DNA of 64,000 bases from Aurantiacibacter sp. MUD61 (GTDB lineage: Bacteria > Pseudomonadota > Alphaproteobacteria > Sphingomonadales > Sphingomonadaceae), in NCBI RefSeq assembly GCF_027912455.1, contig NZ_CP115446.1, forward strand, positions 767,501-831,500, in the 5' to 3' direction. The translations under genes and the position numbers were made by a program. This document shows, in pieces, positions 61,331-64,000 of the stretch (its first letter is position 1; each line of letters starts with the position of its first letter). Below the pieces are notes generated by a model, which saw nothing but the letters and a program-made list of their open reading frames with translations, did not search any database and had not been told where the DNA came from.

Positions 61331-64000
61331 ATGAGCGAAGAATCTAGCAAGCGCGATTACCGGGACACCGTCTTCCTGCCGAAGACCGATTTTCCCATGA
61401 AGGCCGGCCTTCCGCAGAAGGAGCCGGGCATTCTCGCGCGCTGGGAAGAGGAAGGTGTCTACAAGGCGCTGCGCGAGGCGCGTGCCGGGCGCGAGAAATT
61501 CGTGCTGCACGATGGCCCGCCTTACGCCAATGGCAATATCCATATCGGCCATGCGCTGAACAAAGTGCTGAAGGATGCGGTCGTCCGCACGCAGAGCCTG
61601 CTTGGGCGTGATGCGCCCTATGTGCCCGGCTGGGATTGCCACGGCCTGCCCATCGAATGGAAGGTCGAGGAAAAGTACAAGAAGAAGAAGCGCAACAAGG
61701 ATGAAGTCCCGGTGCGCGAATTCCGCCAGGAATGCCGCGATTACGCCGCCGAATGGGTCGATGTACAGCGCGAACAGTTCAAGCGCCTTGGCATCACGGG
61801 TGAGTGGGACAAGCCCTACCTGACGATGGCGCCCGAAGCCGAAGCTGGCATCGTCGCCGAACTGCTCAAGTTTGCAGAGAGCGGCCAGCTCTATCGCGGC
61901 GCGAAGCCGGTGATGTGGAGCCCGGTCGAAAAGACCGCGCTGGCCGAGGCCGAGGTCGAGTACGAAGATATTACCTCAACGCAGATCGATGTGGCGTTTG
62001 AGATTGTCGAAGCTCCGAAGTCTAAGGCGATCACCGAATATCTAGCAGAAGGCAAAAAAGTCTTCGCGGTCATCTGGACGACCACGCCTTGGACAATCCC
62101 GGTAAACCAAGCCCTTGCATTCCACCCTCACCCGTTCCGCTCAGGAATCGGGAACTATGCCCTTTACAAAGATGCGAATGGTGACCGCTTCGTGCTTCAC
62201 CCGTTGCTGTTCGAGCATTTTGTTGAGCGAACCGGCATGGAATTGGAGTTCGACAAAGAACTCATCGACTCCTCTTTGCATAATGCAGCAGCCCGCCACC
62301 CGATGCACCATCTTGGCGGGTTCTTTGCCGAGCCGCGTCCGCTGCTCCCCGGAGACTTCGTCACCACCGACAGCGGTACCGGCCTCGTGCATATGTCACC
62401 CGACCATGGCGAGGACGATTTCGAGCTGTGCAAACGCGCCCAAAGCCTTGGCTGGAAAGAAAACATCAATCCCAAATTCGTGGTCGATGCCGATGGGCGC
62501 TATCGCGAAGACTGGGGCTGGCTGCCACGCACCGATGCGCGCAATGGCAGCGTCATCAATCCAAAATTCAATGCGCCCGACGGACCCATCTGTTCGGACC
62601 TGCGCGAAGCAGGCGCGCTGCTCTCGGCCTCTGCCGATTACGAGCATTCCTACCCCCACTCGTGGCGCTCCAAAGCCAAGGTCATCTATCGCTGCACACC
62701 GCAATGGTTCGTGCCGATGGACAAGCCGGTGGGCGAGTTCGACTATCCGATTGCCGACCAGGGCGCGATTGGCGGCGCTATCGCGCTGGGCACGCAGGCG
62801 AGTGACACCGCAACGCTGCGCGAAATCGCCCTCGGTGAAATCGACAAGACGCGCTTCGTTCCGGCGAAGGGCAAGAACCGTATCGGCTCGATGGTCGAGG
62901 GGCGTCCCGACTGGGTTCTGTCCCGCCAGCGCGCATGGGGCGTGCCGATCACGCTGTTCGTCAATCGCAAGACCGGCGAATATCTCGTCGATCCAGCGGT
63001 CAACCAGCGTATCGTGGACGCGATCAAGGCGGACGGTGTCGATGCGTGGTCGGAAGAGAATGCCCAGACGCTTTTGGGCGAGGAGTACAAGCTCGACGAT
63101 TACGAGATGATCGGCGACATCCTCGATGTCTGGTTCGACAGCGGCTCCACCCACGCCTTCGTGCTCGAAAGCGATAATTGGCCGGACCTGCAATCGCCTG
63201 CCGATCTGTATCTCGAAGGCAGTGACCAGCATCGAGGCTGGTTCCAGTCCTCGCTGCTCGAAAGCTGCGCCACGCGCGGGCATGCGCCTTACAAAAGCGT
63301 GCTGACCCATGGATTCACCATGGCGGCTGATGGTCGGAAAATGTCGAAGAGCCTCGGCAATACGGTCGATCCGCTGAAGGTGATGGAGGAATACGGCGCC
63401 GACATCATCCGCCTGTGGGCGCTGAGCGTCGACTACACCGAAGACCACCGCATCGGGCCGGAAATCCTCAAAGGCGTGGCCGACCAGTATCGCAAGCTGC
63501 GCAACACCTTCCGCTACATGCTGGGCGCGCTCGGTGGTTTCGAGGATAGCGAACGCGTCGATGTCAGCGAAATGCCGGAGCTGGAGCGGTATATGCTCAG
63601 CCTGCTGGGTGAGCTGGACGCGAAGCTGCGCCAGTGCATCCACGATTACGACTTCAACGCCTACACCCGCGCGCTCGTCGACTTCATGAATGAGGACCTT
63701 TCGGCCTTCTTCTTCGATATCCGCAAGGACCGGCTTTATTGCGATGCCCCCGGCAGTGTGGAGCGCCGCGCTTACCGCACCGTGCTCGATACGCTGTTCC
63801 ACGCGCTGATCCGCTACGCCGCGCCAGTGCTGGTGTTTACCAGCGAAGAGGTGTGGGGCACCCGCTATCCGGATGGCGGCAGCGTGCACATGCTGGAGCT
63901 GGAGGCGCTGCCGGAAGTGACTGCTGATAGAGAAGGTTGGGCGTTTCTAAGAGATCTGCGCGATGCTGTATTCTCAGCAGCAGAAGAGGCAAGACGGGAC
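61331..64000 (+). CDS. ileS: Isoleucine-tRNA ligase (3' end missing)
   Basis: The first 890 residues of a class I synthetase. HIGH motif in GNIHIGHALNK (about residue 68), KMSKSLGN at about residue 670 and the CP1 editing domain with TTTPWTIPVNQ (about residue 247) are in place. Charges tRNAIle and edits valine. The start at 61331 fits the family (SKRDYRDTVFLPKTDFPM); no Shine-Dalgarno is evident. Codon and base use drop to lower GC at 61990-62290, unlike the rest of the gene. The gene continues beyond the window. Confidence 0.97.
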   Translation, partial: MSEESSKRDYRDTVFLPKTDFPMKAGLPQKEPGILARWEEEGVYKALREARAGREKFVLHDGPPYANGNIHIGHALNKVLKDAVVRTQSLLGRDAPYVPGWDCHGLPIEWKVEEKYKKKKRNKDEVPVREFRQECRDYAAEWVDVQREQFKRLGITGEWDKPYLTMAPEAEAGIVAELLKFAESGQLYRGAKPVMWSPVEKTALAEAEVEYEDITSTQIDVAFEIVEAPKSKAITEYLAEGKKVFAVIWTTTPWTIPVNQALAFHPHPFRSGIGNYALYKDANGDRFVLHPLLFEHFVERTGMELEFDKELIDSSLHNAAARHPMHHLGGFFAEPRPLLPGDFVTTDSGTGLVHMSPDHGEDDFELCKRAQSLGWKENINPKFVVDADGRYREDWGWLPRTDARNGSVINPKFNAPDGPICSDLREAGALLSASADYEHSYPHSWRSKAKVIYRCTPQWFVPMDKPVGEFDYPIADQGAIGGAIALGTQASDTATLREIALGEIDKTRFVPAKGKNRIGSMVEGRPDWVLSRQRAWGVPITLFVNRKTGEYLVDPAVNQRIVDAIKADGVDAWSEENAQTLLGEEYKLDDYEMIGDILDVWFDSGSTHAFVLESDNWPDLQSPADLYLEGSDQHRGWFQSSLLESCATRGHAPYKSVLTHGFTMAADGRKMSKSLGNTVDPLKVMEEYGADIIRLWALSVDYTEDHRIGPEILKGVADQYRKLRNTFRYMLGALGGFEDSERVDVSEMPELERYMLSLLGELDAKLRQCIHDYDFNAYTRALVDFMNEDLSAFFFDIRKDRLYCDAPGSVERRAYRTVLDTLFHALIRYAAPVLVFTSEEVWGTRYPDGGSVHMLELEALPEVTADREGWAFLRDLRDAVFSAAEEARRD

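Noticed and set aside
62396..63889. A 497-codon open frame antisense to ileS
   Set aside because: Entirely within ileS, which has all synthetase motifs; the antisense translation has no recognisable domain.

Overview
The window looks like a chromosomal stretch from a sphingomonad alphaproteobacterium, most likely near the Erythrobacteraceae (Erythrobacter or Altererythrobacter type). The basis is high GC, a MipZ division-site ATPase, a TonB-dependent receptor with a multi-ExbD TonB motor, a pet (cytochrome bc1) operon, a DUF4403 lipoprotein, an ATP-dependent-ligase-associated Lhr-type helicase, and a promoter of the EcfG general-stress type. The taxonomic call is inference; no rRNA gene is present. 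Nothing resembling a prophage, insertion sequence or CRISPR array was seen. Most of the window is core housekeeping DNA with short accessory patches.

Layout. 1-5.4 kb: the end of a fatty-acid/sterol hydroxylase, an OmpA-type outer-membrane protein, and an ammonium module (glnK-amtB from a sigma-54 promoter, then a terminator and a second glnK), an EEP-family nuclease/phosphatase and a PNPOx-family protein. 5.4-12 kb: a minus-strand translation block rpmI-rplT / pheS-pheT-SDR-prfC, with a strong terminator just before pheS. 12-15.2 kb: a small beta-barrel protein and a TonB-dependent receptor. 15.5-23.2 kb: a cold-shock-fold membrane protein, hisN, an AraC-type regulator, prs, glpX, a secreted protein, homoserine dehydrogenase and a lipoprotein. 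23.5-27.3 kb: tonB-exbB-exbD-exbD, a terminator, then a separately promoted exbD plus a diverged exbD relative. 27.3-33.6 kb: Lhr-like helicase, a Glu-Pro-repeat membrane protein, a DUF2059 protein and a phosphohexomutase. 33.6-37.1 kb: a membrane J-domain protein and mipZ, divergent from panC and a DUF4403 lipoprotein. 37.2-45.1 kb: an exported tyrosinase-family oxidase, tRNA-Gly, an OmpA-domain lipoprotein, an NhaP-type antiporter with a regulatory tail, and petA-petB-petC-apt. 45.2-54.9 kb: pgeF, pepN, an epimerase-like protein, an EamA transporter, threonine aldolase, a GNAT protein, a PRC-barrel stress protein, a pair of PH-domain membrane proteins and tRNA-Thr. 55.1-64 kb: a plus-strand run of a 46-residue protein, gpmA, purE-purK-folA, M19 dipeptidase, ribF, a GDPD-family protein and ileS (cut by the window end).

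Functional links. The TonB motor can energise the receptor at 12.8-15.2 kb; tonB, exbB and the first two exbD genes form one transcript, while exbD3 and the diverged copy have their own promoter. The ammonium module is a textbook nitrogen-limitation unit, with the unusual addition of a second PII gene after the terminator. purE/purK/folA/ribF form a nucleotide/cofactor run with 4-base start-stop overlaps from folA to the GDPD gene. The best candidates for something less described are the fourth, degenerate ExbD, the membrane protein that joins a J-like domain to a variable Glu-Pro repeat, the cold-shock-fold membrane protein, the attenuator-like terminator before pheS, and the low-GC block inside the ileS editing domain.
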